This document shows positions 10,928 through 22,179 of a stretch of DNA of 64,000 bases, one piece after another (position 1 is the stretch's first letter; each line of letters begins with the position of its first letter). Origin of the DNA: Akebia trifoliata (Eukaryota; Streptophyta; Magnoliopsida; Ranunculales; Lardizabalaceae); assembly GCA_017979445.1 (NCBI GenBank), contig CM030716.1:9423974-9487973 (forward strand). Reading direction: 5' to 3'. Position numbers and translations under genes: made by a program. The notes beneath the pieces were generated by a model that was not told the DNA's origin, ran no database searches, and saw only the letters and a list, made by a program, of their open reading frames with translations.

Positions 10928-13900
10928 ATGGCAACCTCGCTTCATCTCTTCCACTGCACTTCTCAAACTCATCCAATTTTGCCTCCAAATTTATCTCCAA
11001 ATCTAACATTTAGTAGCACTTTCACCCTCTCTTATGCATCAAACTTCGCAAAATTTAGCAAAATTACTTTAAAACATCGAAACTCTAGAGATAATCAGAT
11101 TTTCAATCAAGTTCATGAGTCTTCTGTCCCTTTAGTTGCCTCGAAAATCATTCCTGAAGATCCACTAAAGATTGGTATCATAGGGTTCGGAAACTTTGGT
11201 CAATTCTTTGCTAAGGCGCTTATTCGTCAGGGTCACGTTGTCCTCGCTACATCACGATCCGACTACTCCGACTATTGTCAACAAAATGGGATTCAATTTT
11301 TCAGGTGAGTCGCATTTCTTAAGCGCATTTTCATAATTTTTTTTTTTAAAGAGTTTTCGAATATTGCAACACAAGGACTTCCCGGGTGGTCACCCATCCT
11401 AGTACTACTCTCTCCTAAGAATTTTCATAATTTTAATATGATAGAAACATAGATGGATTGTGCGAGGAACAGCCGGACGTGGTATTGGTATGCAGTTCGA
11501 TCTTGTCCACTGAAACAGTGGTTCGAGGTATCCCGATGCACAAGTTGAAGCCTGATACAATCTTCGCAGATGTCTTATCGGTCAAACAATTTCCTAGGAA
11601 CCTTTTATTGGAGGTAATCAAAGCTAATGAGTTGTATTTGATGCTAGGGTAGCTGTTTAATAGATATTTATGAGTATAGTTAAATGGGTGATTATTGGAA
11701 TTTTTAGGTTCTTCCATCAGAGTTTGGGATCGTTTGTACCCATCCGATGTTTGGACCAGAGAGCGGAAAGGATGGCTGGGATGGATTGCCTTTCGTTTAC
11801 GACAAGGTCCGGATTGATGAAAAAAGTGTACAAGATCGTAAATGTGCCCAATTCCTTGGCATCTTTGAACAAGAGGTTAGTTATTTTATCACTTCATACT
11901 TAAGCAATGGTGATGGTCAAAGGGGTAGATGTAACTTACCCCAATTATTTTGTTTGGTTGATTTCCATTATTGGGAGTGTAAATTGGACAAATTTACCCA
12001 TTAATCCGGCTTAGTTAGGCCAAAAAAAATAAGGGTTAGGTCACAAGTGCTAATATATTTAATATATAATGTATAGCTAGATATAGTGTTTCGTGTAAAA
12101 AATAACTAAATAATAAGGTATTTTAGAAACACCCATCTGTATAAAATTGGTGATATTAGGTTTATCCCACTTGACCGTTTTCTTGATAATTTAATGATAA
12201 AATTTTGATTTTTTTGAAAATGTTCTTTTAATAGTAAATTACTAAATCAATATTTCACTATTAAATCATCAAGAAAAAATAGTGTTAACTTACGGTCAAG
12301 GTGGGTAAATCTAATCTTACATTTTGTAAAGGGATAAACCTAATATCACTAATTTATAGGGGGTGTTTGTAAAATATGTTAAATAATATTATAAAATAGT
12401 AAGTTTACTCATGTCAATTTCTTCGATTTGAATGGAGACTGGACTCCTATTTAATAATGAACATTAATAAATGACATAAAATGATTTTGAAAGTACATTA
12501 TTATTTTATTTTTTTTATTATAAATTTCGAAAATCAACTTGAGCCTTACTTTGGCTAAGTTCATCCAAGGCCAAGTTTGAGTTTCATGAACCTAGGCCCG
12601 ATAAGTATATAGGATTGGTCTAAGGTACAACTCACCTCTTTAAATCAGGTTGAGGTTGAACCAAGTTTGGCTAGAACCCATCCATCTACTCTTTATGATT
12701 TTTTTTTTCTTTCTGAAAATTAAAGTATAAGTGGGATATATCAGGGTTGTCGAATGGTGGAGATGTCTTGCGAAGAACACGATCGCCACGCGGCTGGCAG
12801 CCAATTCATCACCCACACCATTGGAAGGTATTATATATTTAATTCAAAATTTATTATCCATTGATTAATGGATTTTAATACAATGAATCTTTAAAATTTG
12901 ATCATCAATAATTTCTTTATTTATAGGATCTTATCTCATCTTGACTTGGAGTCAACGCCCATCAACACAAAAGGATACGAGACACTCTTACAACTGGTAA
13001 TTTTTTTTCTCATTTTTCAAAAACATCCTTCAAATCATCAAGAAATACTAAAAGTAACCTATTTAATTCAATTTAAATACAACTTAACCCTTAACTATAC
13101 TTTGTAGTCTTGATTTTGGTTTATTTTTTGTTTCTTAAAGACAGAGAATACTGTCAGCGACAGCTTTGACCTTTATTACGGACTATTCATGTATAATGTG
13201 AATGCCACCGAACAGGTAAGTCAAATTCATTTTTAATTCATGAAGTTTTTTATTTTAATTTATTTATATAAAAGGACAAAAGTATTGAATATTTCTCTAC
13301 CTACCAATAATGCTCCAGAAACGCACGTTACCGCCAACACATGGGTCCCACTATTTGTGGTTGATTTCTGAATAATTGAGATGTGAGAAAACTACAGTGA
13401 CAAAGTGAGATTCGGGAATAATTCCGCAAGAAAAAGCTTTGGCCAAAAACGTCAAAGTCGATAAAATCGAAGAAACATCAGATAAATTTAAAAGGAAAAA
13501 TAATTTTTTTAACTATAAAAATATATATTTTATATAATAAATAATTAATTAATATTTTAAAATGCTAAAAAAAAAAAAAAAAAAAAAATTGAATGATTTT
13601 TTCAAGAACTTAAATCATGATTTTTTTTTTTTTTAAATTGCAAATTTGTATCATGCTGCGATGCTGAAATAATATTAAAATGTACATCGTGGGTGACATA
13701 TCTGACATGAATGTCTGTCAGAATCATAAATGCTTTCATCGAGAGATCTCACTCGTATCTCAATGAAAATCATCGATCTATGGTTGTTTTGACACACATC
13801 CATGTCAACCCCCTTGCACATTTAATGTTATTCTAGCACGACTCATTTACACAGGATTTATTGTGATTCTCGCAATTTTGACGTGGACATGCATACATAA

Positions 13901-14316
13901 TCGAAGATGATTTTTACTCGTATCACGAGAAAATACATCTATGATTATGTGCACATCCCATGTCAGACCTGTGAGAATTGCAATAAATACCCTATGTCAT
14001 TCCAACATTTTCCCTCGTAAAAATATAATTTGATTGGTGTGATGTGTTGCATTTATTACAGATTGAGAATCTCGATAGAGCATTTGAGACAGTGAAGCAG
14101 AAATTATTTGGGAGGCTTCATGATATATTGAGGAAACAAATAGTAGAGAGGGTCCCACTGCAAGGAGGCCCACCAAAGATCAGAGAAGCTAAGCCTACTT
14201 CATTCTTACCTAACAATGAGAACATGAAAGATCTATCTTCCTTTGTTGTACCCCCTCGTATACTGCAAAACATTGATGAGGCTGCTTCACAGCCTAAAGA
14301 ATCTCTTGTCTCCTAG
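10928..14316 (+). CDS. Arogenate dehydrogenase, plastid (TyrA family), 7 exons
   Basis: It oxidatively decarboxylates arogenate to tyrosine with NADP(+), the last step of plant tyrosine synthesis in plastids. Exons: 10928-11304, 11445-11613, 11708-11875, 12745-12827, 12927-12996, 13141-13215, 14062-14316; all junctions are GT-AG and join in frame to 398 residues. Residues 1 to about 65 are Ser/Thr/Asn-rich with few acids, as in a chloroplast transit peptide. The dinucleotide-binding fold opens at 82 with GFGNFG (86-91). HPMFGPESG begins at His194, the conserved TyrA substrate-site segment, and EEHDRHAAGSQFITH follows. The start is the first in-frame ATG, preceded by AATAGAA. Intron 3 carries a MITE (12116-12379) and intron 6 a foldback. 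One catalytic domain is present, as in the single-domain plant isoform. Family assignment is secure; a prephenate-preferring variant cannot be excluded. Confidence 0.93.
12116..12379. mobile_element. MULE-type MITE, family C copy 1, with 9-bp TSD
   Basis: This lies in intron 3 of the arogenate dehydrogenase gene. It is bounded by a perfect 9-bp duplication, TAAATAATA, at 12107-12115 and 12380-12388, as made by Mutator-like transposases. The long inverted arms contain TATTTTAGAAACACCC, GATATTAGGTTTA and AAATCATCAAGAAAAAA. Family C copy 2 lies at 28433-28745. The terminal GGG/CCC seen in copy 2 is worn here. Confidence 0.85.
13856..13988. repeat. Foldback element in intron 6 of the arogenate dehydrogenase gene
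   Basis: The arms start ATTTATTGTGATTCTCGCAA and end with the near complement at 13988. The inner part carries GACGTGGACATGCATACATA and its partner TATGTGCACATCCCATGTC. It ends about 70 bp before the last exon. A related, weaker foldback with CATCGATCTATGG precedes it at about 13710-13830. Confidence 0.65.
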
Positions 14317-14434
14317 TTCCCAGGATTGAGTTTTCTCAACCGTTGGATTTTGCCATCGAATGTAGGTCCTTTATGGACAAGTAACGATTGTAAGAGTAGC
14401 TTTTATCAATTCTACTTCGATTAAAATTAAAATT

Positions 14435-14440
14435 AATAAA
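14435..14440 (+). terminator. AATAAA polyadenylation-type signal
   Basis: AATAAA lies about 120 bp past the arogenate dehydrogenase stop codon in T-rich sequence, a plausible 3' end for that transcript. Plant signals are loose, so this is a suggestion. Confidence 0.35.
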
Positions 14441-15450
14441 AATATTTTTTAAATTTTTTTAAAATGTTAAGTTTTTGTGGGCCTCATTTGTATAATTTCA
14501 AATATTAAGATATTTTAGATTGCTAAACAAATTTTTTCACTTTCATAATAAACTTATCAACACCAAGAATCATGGCAACATATTTCCTACTTAAGAATAA
14601 TTGTTATAAGGTATTTTGGTGTCAACTGAACGAATTATATTCTTCCATCTCAAAATCGTAAATTTCGAGGAACAACGAGTTGGCCAATTTTAGGTATTCG
14701 AAGAAGATATAAACGACAATGGGCCACCTCTTCGGAAAGGTATTTTAGTATCTTTAAGGTGAAGGGACATTTAGAATTTATATTGAAAGATTTCATAAAT
14801 TAGTTTATTAAGTTACTGCCCACATTTTAAAGAGTATTTAGAATGAAGTCCCTATATATATTCTTAGGGTCCATTTAGTAATTTTTCTAAAATTTAATTG
14901 AAAAATACCAACCCATGTTTCATTATTGGAAGGTTAAGTCAATTATTGAACTTCACAATTTGGGGTGAGGTGACAACTAACGCTCATGTTGAATCTTCTA
15001 CACCGACAGAGTAGACGACAATAATAAATAATAAAATTAATTAACAAACACGTGGATAGTCTTGTTTGAGGAGCATTTTTCCAATAACGTTGGTGGTATT
15101 TAACAACCACGCTAGTCTCGTGGTATCTAATAATAAGTTTGAGATCCCCACTTTCACGATAAAATGTGAGAATCACGTTAATGAAAAGAGTATTGATGAT
15201 ATGATGAATTTGACGCACGCTGACGTAGAAGCACATAACTTATTAAAAAAATTAAAAAGAAAAAAATAAAGTTTCTTTCTCTTGTCCATAGTGAAATAAA
15301 GAAATTTTCAGATCTGATTACTTTGTGACTTTCAAAATCATGATCCGATGAAATGGGTTTGTAGAGGATAAAGTTATATGAACTTAATTTTTTTTTTTTT
15401 TTTAAATAGTTATTTTTCACCGTTGAGTAATGCGAAAAAAGTAATGATTT

Positions 15451-15620
15451 TGGAACTTAGCCTGATAGGTTAACTCAAACACTCAATTGACATGTACTAT
15501 GCAAGAATCATAGATTATCCCCATAAAATATGTGCAGTTGTGTGTGTAGGAGGGAAAATCTACTGTTCTTGCACCTGCCACGTCAGTGAGTTTTTGAGTT
15601 ACCCTGTTAGCTTGAGTTAC
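15451..15620. repeat. Foldback element (foldback family member)
   Basis: Imperfect arms run inward from GATAGGTTAACTCAAAC and its complement near 15600-15615. The core contains CAAGAATCATAGATT on the left and TGCCACGTCAGTGAG on the right. It lies 30 bp from the next member, so the two stand in tandem. Confidence 0.5.
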
Positions 15621-15648
15621 AAAATCAGCACTCTAAGGAAAATGTTGG

Positions 15649-15806
15649 AGTGACTTTAAAATGCATTATGTTCTACACTTTGTCGATTTAAATGTGTGTA
15701 CGAACCATAGATGTTTTTCATTGAGATAAAAGTAAAAAAACAAAATTATTTCTATGTACACTTCCATGTCAGCAAAATGTGAAACAAAGTGAATTTCAAA
15801 ATCACT
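15649..15806. repeat. Foldback element, closest relative of 4595-4731
   Basis: The arms start AGTGACTTTAAAATGC and end AGTGAATTTCAAAATCACT, with inner ACACTTTGTCGA and CATGTCAGCAAAATGTGAAA. The core has GTGTGTACGAACCATAGATG. The flank AAATGTTGGAGTGA is the inverted form of the flank of the 4.6 kb copy, so ends and flank are shared. Confidence 0.65.
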
Positions 15807-16981
15807 AGCACTCTTAGAAGAAATGGGACCAATCACTTTCTCTCAAAAGACATAAGCTTTCCCTCTAGAGAATAAGAAGCTCTCAAGCCCTCCTTTAGAG
15901 AGACCTGAACTCTGATTAAAAAGAAAATCAAGTCTAAAGTTCTTCTCTGAAAGTTAAAAAATCATTTTCAACCGATCAAATGCGAAATTTGAAGAGAAAA
16001 AATCTATACAAATACTTAATAGAAGATCAAACACAACAAAACCACCATCAAAACAACATTCTCAACCGATCAAACACTAAGCCCAGAGATAAGAAAACTA
16101 CACACACTATTTCTACTTTATTTGACTGTTGATCAGTGAATAATACTAAGATTTGTATCTCCATTTTATCAAATCAATATAAAATCATTTGTGATCTTAT
16201 TTCACGAATCTTGAAGTGGATCATGAAATTTATTGTCAACAATTACTTAAGGACTTGATAGAGGGGTTTCTTTCTAAATAATCCTTAAATTATAAACATT
16301 TTCTTAATAATTCATTTAGTAAACATTTTCTTTCTTAATAATCCCTAATCTCATTCGTTCCATTTCCCTGATACCTTTTTGCTATGTCGAACACAACATC
16401 CACAGTGTGATGGCTCATATTTGAACAGGTTTTCCCTTTAATTCCTTCATAAGCCCTCATTTTGTTGATCTCAATCTTCTATACCTCATAACCATTAGAG
16501 GAAGCAAGTTTTTAAGATTATTTTATTATTGTTCAAGAGATCCAGTTATGGACTTTGGTTTCATGAAACTTCATGTAACTCATGTTTGGAAAGGGTTTAT
16601 GGTACATTCATTGCAGATTATTGAAAATGTATTGTCACAACACCACAACTATTTTCTTATGTAAGAATGGAAAGTACTCAAATGGTACAAACACATTGAG
16701 GTCAAATACTTAATGGCTAGAAAAAAAGTCCAAAAATAATTAGTATCAATTGAGAATGATAGTACTACTTTTGTAATTGATAATCTATTAATAAAATAGT
16801 TATCACCAAAAGATTACAAAGGGCATATTATTAGGATGAGACTTTTGAAAAAATCAATTTTATAATTGACATTAATATGGTAGTAAATAAAAATGTTTTG
16901 CCTTATTTCCTTTTTTTTCCAATAGTGTTCTTTATAGGTATGGGGTGGGTTTACGGGACGGCCTTGAAAACATGAAAAAAA

Positions 16982-17091
16982 TGATGGGTTGGAGTTGTTG
17001 GATCTAACACATATCAACCAATAGATGCCCATTTATGATGGGTTGATATGTGTCAGATCCAACAACTCCAATCCATCATAAAAGGGCATCT
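16982..17091. repeat. Interleaved inverted repeats
   Basis: Arm A (16982-17019) pairs with A' (17041-17078), 38 bp with 2 mismatches. A second pair, B (17023-17041, AGATGCCCATTTATGATGG) and B' (17073-17091), has one mismatch. B lies in the loop of A/A', and B' overlaps the end of A'. The two stems therefore compete, or could form a pseudoknot-like fold. No coding signal is present. Confidence 0.75.
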
Positions 17092-17741
17092 GTTAATCCA
17101 ATCTCTCCTTGCACAGTATAGAGATGAAACCAAACCTAGAACAATAATCTCATGAAGATGAGGTTTTGAAAGAAAAAATCATAAATTTTTAGCAACTCAA
17201 ATAGTGAGTGGTAGATCTGAGGGAGACAATGTGGCAGATCTAGTAACTAGCAAGCTAAGATCTTTAGGCTTTGGGTTAGTAGATCTAGGTTAGAGAGAGA
17301 GATAGAAAGTGGTTTATTGTTATTGGTGAGTTTCTTCTCTTCTCTCTCATGATTTCTCCTCTCTACCATTATTTGGGGTTGGTTGGTTATGAGTTGGACT
17401 CCTAACCATATCATGTCATCCTGGTTGTAGTTAACATCAACCAATTGTGAGAGAGAAGAAAGGGTTTAAAAGATAGGGTAGAGACTAGAGAGAGTTATTT
17501 GCAAATAATTTAAAAGTTTGAAAGTAAAAATGGGAACCAGTTGGAGCTCATGAGATCTTTTTAAAAGGGGATCTGTCTAGTGAAATGCTCCAAATCGAAC
17601 GGCTTCAACCCATCGTTTATGGATTTATAATCACAAGAAATATCTTGACAAGAAAAATTAAAGGGAAACATTTGAATTATACCAAGAAAGTTATTAATGA
17701 TGTGGTATATAGAAAGGAGTATGGCATTGATGATCTATAAT

Positions 17742-17986
17742 CAGGGACGAAGTTAGGATTTTGCTCATGTCAAGACAACTAAGAGTAGAAATTTTTGTTT
17801 TTTTTTTTTTTTTTGTTTTTTGGGGGAGGGGGGGGGGGGGGCAACTAAGAGTGGAAAAAATAATTGTGGGGGCAATAGTGGTAGATTTCTTTATCTATTG
17901 CTAAAATATGTTTCAATAGCATATTAATCCATAGAATTTGAAAACTATTGTGGGGGCAAGTGCCCCAACTCTAAATTCACCCCCTG
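17742..17986. mobile_element. MITE with CAGGGRCGAA-type ends (candidate)
   Basis: The left end is CAGGGACGAAGTTAGGATTT. The right end on the other strand is CAGGGGGTGAATTTAGAG. Inside, CAACTAAGAGTRGAAA occurs twice (about 17777 and 17842), on either side of a run of T and then G. The flanking 8-mers match poorly, so superfamily is uncertain. Confidence 0.45.
17797..17841 (+). repeat. Poly-T followed by poly-G tract
   Basis: About 17 T, then GTTTTTT, then GGGGGAGG and about 14 G. The G run is long enough for intramolecular quadruplex formation and is prone to polymerase slippage, so its exact length may be unreliable. Confidence 0.85.
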
Positions 17987-18906
17987 CATATGATCGTCAT
18001 GACTCATATTAATCATCAAACTAGAATACAATATTACAATGTTTAATTAGTTAGGGTTATTGACTTGTTTTGAAAATCATGTACATGTGTAAAATTATTT
18101 TTGATAGAATCCAACAATGAGTCATTTTGAAAGGTAGAAAGTTTTTAAAAAAATACATTATAGCACAATTGGCGTGATAGGCCAAGTGAGAGAATGTTAG
18201 ACCACATTTTGAGTATTTTAAATTCAATTGGATTCAATAATAAAATAATGTCAATATTTGGGTAAACCCTAAACTGTTGGAATTAGAAAGAATTAATCTT
18301 TATCAAAGATTTATTAGGAAATCTTCATATAGAGGAATTTTACTAAAATAAGAAGTTTAGGCCATCTATTCTCATATATATATATATATACGAAGAAGAA
18401 GATGAGTCAATATTCAAGAAGTGAGTTGAATCAATTCACATAAGGAGAGATTATTTTGTTCTACAATTTTTTTTTACTGATTAGTTTATTGATCTTGACA
18501 GCACAAGGTAGGCTTCCCGATAACTTTTAATTTAGAATCATGAACATGACAGATTCTTAAGACATATGATTGATTCTAATCGATGTAAATAATGTCGAAT
18601 GAATTTTGTATTTCTTAAAAGTTCTCACAAAAATATATCACAAATATAATTCCGAATTTTAAAATATTAAAATTATTTAATAAACATAATAATGAATTAC
18701 AAAAGTTGACTTCAACTTGGACCTTTGATTCCAATTTCCCTTTTGACTGAAATTATAATCTCAACATTATAACACTCGTTCAAACAATTTCAATAGTTTC
18801 TTACAATTATAATTAGGCGCATATAAAATCCTAAACCTATCTAACAAAAAACCGAGAGAGCTTCTATTGGCACCCCAACTTTTATATATTTTCAATCATT
18901 TACTTA

Positions 18907-21900
18907 GGGGCTATTCGTTTGGATTTTAAAAGCTGGCTTATTTTACTTTTTTAGCTTTTAAGCCAAAAAAACTACAATAAGAGTGTTCGTTTGAGCTTTT
19001 TAGCTCCCACAAATATTAACAAAAGTCCAAAAATGGTTCTTATTTAGAGACGTCAAAATGAAGCTTTTTTTATTTTGCTTCTACGCAGAGTTGATCATCG
19101 AAAACGACATATGTACAAAGATCGAAATACCCTTCACCTTTGTTTAAATTTCCAACACATAAACCTAAACCCTATTTCGTTTGACTCTCAACGAATGTAA
19201 ATTCCTTCCTCGTCTCTCTCGTTGTAGCTTGTAGCCTCTCTGTGATCTCTTCTTCTTCCCCAAACCTTTTAGGTTTTATACTTGAGAGATACCAAGCCCG
19301 ATTTGTGCGTTTAACGAAATTGAAAGAGTTTTTGTATTCATCCATCATTGAAGCTCACTCCACAAAGCCTAGAACCAGAGAGGCTGTTCGTTTGAGCTTT
19401 ATAAGTCTGTCTTTTCGTAAAAGTTACAGGTATGCCTCTCATTCCTTCTTGTGTTTTGATTTTGATTTTTTTTCCTCTATTTGATGTTAATCTGTAGAAC
19501 CCATTTATCCATTTTATTTCTCTTTCATGAATTTTCGATTATGGGTTTCTGTCCTTCTCTGTTTTTTTTTTTTTTTTTTGGTATTTAAGCAGATTTCCCT
19601 TATCTATTTTGTTGTTTCTACATCTTCAAGTCTACAATTGGTATAGGGATAGGAAAATCAAACTTACAAATAAAAAGCCTTATAATTATAGAGATTTGGG
19701 AAAAAGGGCAAACTTCTTTAGGAATTGATAGGGTGGAACAATGATGATGTATCCTGCGATTTTGTTTTAAAGGGTTATTTCTACTCTATTATCAAACCCC
19801 TCTTCAAACAAGATCATGGATTTATTAGTTTTTGACGAGATCATGGATTTATAATCGAAAGGGCATCTTTGGGTACACGCAAATTTTTTTTTAGAATCAA
19901 AAGGGTATCTTTATTAGTTTTTGAGTTAAATGCATATTTTTTATTTTTATTTTTTATGTTTCATCAAGTTATAAATATTCAAAATTCTCATGATTTTTAA
20001 ATTCTTGATAAAATCCTGATTTTTTTAATCAAATCATAATTTACTTATTGCATCACAATTTATTCAAAGAAAGATTTATCCGGGAGAAGTAGTTGCATTT
20101 TTTATTAAAAGACTCCCTTGAAGTTCTGACAACTCCAATGAAAACTTTAGGGGTTGTTCTTTTGAGTTCAATGCAGTGTACATAAATCTTGTAGAAGGTA
20201 TATACATTTTGAGTTCAACGCAGAAGTCTTGTGCTGATGAAAAAAATATTGTAAAAGGTATATACATGTTGATCTTAGCTAGATTGGGTGGACATGCCCA
20301 TCTATTTCGACCGTCCAATCGTAGTGCCATTATTTTGGATGGCACGGGCACAGTAATGACCATGGCCATGTGTGCACATTCACCACACAACACGACACAT
20401 GTTGGCATGATGTTGTGTAGACTATCCATTGTTGTGATATTTGGAGAAATCCATTTATTTAAGAGGTAAAACCATACTTGTAAGAAAAATCATAGTTGGA
20501 GTGATCCTTTTGTTGCATCCAGATAGGTTTGATGGTGATGTATTGGTAAAAATTGGTATTGGGGATTCTAGTGATGAGAGGTACAAGTAGAAAAATGTTT
20601 GATGTGTGTAGTGGTGGGTTAAAGCACCTTGGCTAGTCTCCCAACTTACTTGATTTCATTTATGGATTTTGTTTTCTTCTATACTTTTTCTCTTAATTTC
20701 TTCTCTGTTTATAAGTGTGGGGGGTGAGGTGAGGTGGTCGGTGGAATACATGATAGACCAAATTCACTAGCTTAGCATAAATCTAATATAAGACATAATT
20801 TGGTTGTTTTCAATATTCTATTATTCTATATTGGCTGGTATGTGTGTGTGAGAATATTTTTGTAAGCTTTGACGCTACTAAGAGCATCATGTAGAGAGAG
20901 AAAGAGAAAATTATCTGTGTATTAATTTGTTAATTTTACTACTTATGTAAAGATGGACTATCTATTTTGGCCCATAAAACTTTGCAAAAACAAGGAAGAG
21001 TGAAATCAAGGCATTCTCTCGTATCTGTATAAACTTTTTATTTGAACCTCTTTCCGTAATAAAAGATTTACAACGAAATCCAAAAATGAACTATTATTTT
21101 TTAGAAAAGAAGGAATGCTTTTTTCGTCATATAAACAAACCATAACCTGTGTGAGGTACAATAGTGTTCTCATTCCTTGATATTAGTTTTAGTGATGGTA
21201 TATAAAGATGGACTATATGGTTTAAAACATGTTGATATACATATTATGTATTTTTTTTAATGTTAATGTATATGAGATATTGCGTGGATGATAGATTATG
21301 TATTATGCAGTTTATTACACAGGTATTTTTTTTATCAGGAAAATTTCATATGTCCATTTTAAAGAGGAGATGCTGTCGAAATTTTGATAGAATTATAAAC
21401 TTTATAGATTTATTTAAATTAAAAATAATTATTTTTATAATTTTTTAATATAAATTTATTATATATATATATTGGGAAATGTTCAGCACCCTACCATTTA
21501 CCCAACATTTTGCCCAACATGTTTTGTCTTAAACGGATTAGAAGTTTTGGAATGGGCTAATTTTTGGTGAGGATGATCTCTACAGTTAGAAGATCATCTT
21601 CACCAAAAATCAGCCCATTCCAAAACTTCTAACCCAATGTTTACAAGTTGAAAAATCGTGGACCGTCCATTTTTTGTAAACCATTTCTGAAGGGGATAGA
21701 AGTTTTGGAATGGGCTAATTTTTGGTGAGGATGATCTCTTCACCATAGAGATCATCCTCACCAAAAATCAACCTATTCCAAAACTTCTAACCCATGTAGG
21801 ACAAAACATGTTGGGCAAATTGTTGGGTAAATGGTTGGGTGCCGAAGGGGACCCATATATATAGTGTAATTTTATATTTATTAAAGTATTTTGATTATTT

Positions 21901-22115
21901 TTATGCATTCTAAGTGCATTATCAACATTAAGGGTATTTTGGTCATTTTACCAGAATCCAATAATAAAAAATTGTCAAACGAACATGTTTTTCTGGCTTA
22001 TGTGCTTCTGTAACGAACAAGTTTCTGTTAGATATGATTTTTTAGGCTCTAAACTTTTACTTCTTCCAAAAGCCAGTTTCTAGAGCTGAAACTGACTTCT
22101 GAAAAGAACATACCC
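18907..22115. mobile_element. PIF/Harbinger-like element, 3.2 kb, degenerate
   Basis: Ends are GGGGCTATTCGTTTGG and, on the other strand, GGGTATGTTCTTTTCAG, flanked on both sides by TTA (18904-18906 and 22116-22118). TTA duplication with G-rich ends fits PIF/Harbinger. I could not recognise a transposase or Myb-like frame. The short frames at 19242-19484 and 20176-20469 have no clear similarity, so the element is probably non-autonomous or decayed. A MITE sits in it at 21474-21854. The 3' part (about 21860-22000) is related, inverted, to 36673-36960. Confidence 0.65.
21474..21854. mobile_element. MULE-type MITE, family A copy 1 (381 bp)
   Basis: Ends are GGGAAATGTTCAGCACCC and GGGTCCCCTTCGGCACCC on opposite strands, extended by a 50-bp inner arm (ACCATTTACCCAACA). 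Flanks ATATATATT and ATATATATA fit a 9-bp duplication. Two internal 91-bp hairpins (21540-21630 and 21698-21788) each contain GGTGAGGATGATCTC and its complement. Copy 2 at 55040-55420 is also exactly 381 bp. Confidence 0.85.
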
Positions 22116-22179
22116 TTACTTTCTTTATTTTTAGTTTGGGTGTATTAAGTAAAAGTTGGGATGCTAATAGTAGGTCTCT

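Larger units (their letters stand above)
14450..18850. other. Intergenic, no gene seen
   Basis: I see no coding signal. Two foldback elements (15451-15620, 15649-15806), an interleaved palindrome, a MITE and a poly-T/poly-G tract are listed separately. The rest is AT-rich unique-looking sequence. Confidence 0.6.
18857..22179. mobile_element. Family D MITE split by a PIF/Harbinger-like insertion
   Basis: The left half (18857-18906) begins AGAGCTTCTATTGGCACCCC. The right half (22116-22179) ends with the complement of AGAGACCTACTATTAGCATC. Together they match the ends of the intact family D copies at 46881-47000 and 60223-60328. Everything between is a later insertion. Confidence 0.7.

Noticed and set aside
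20076..20469. Overlapping 117- and 97-codon frames on opposite strands
   Set aside because: They shadow each other inside the PIF-like element and match no transposase motif.
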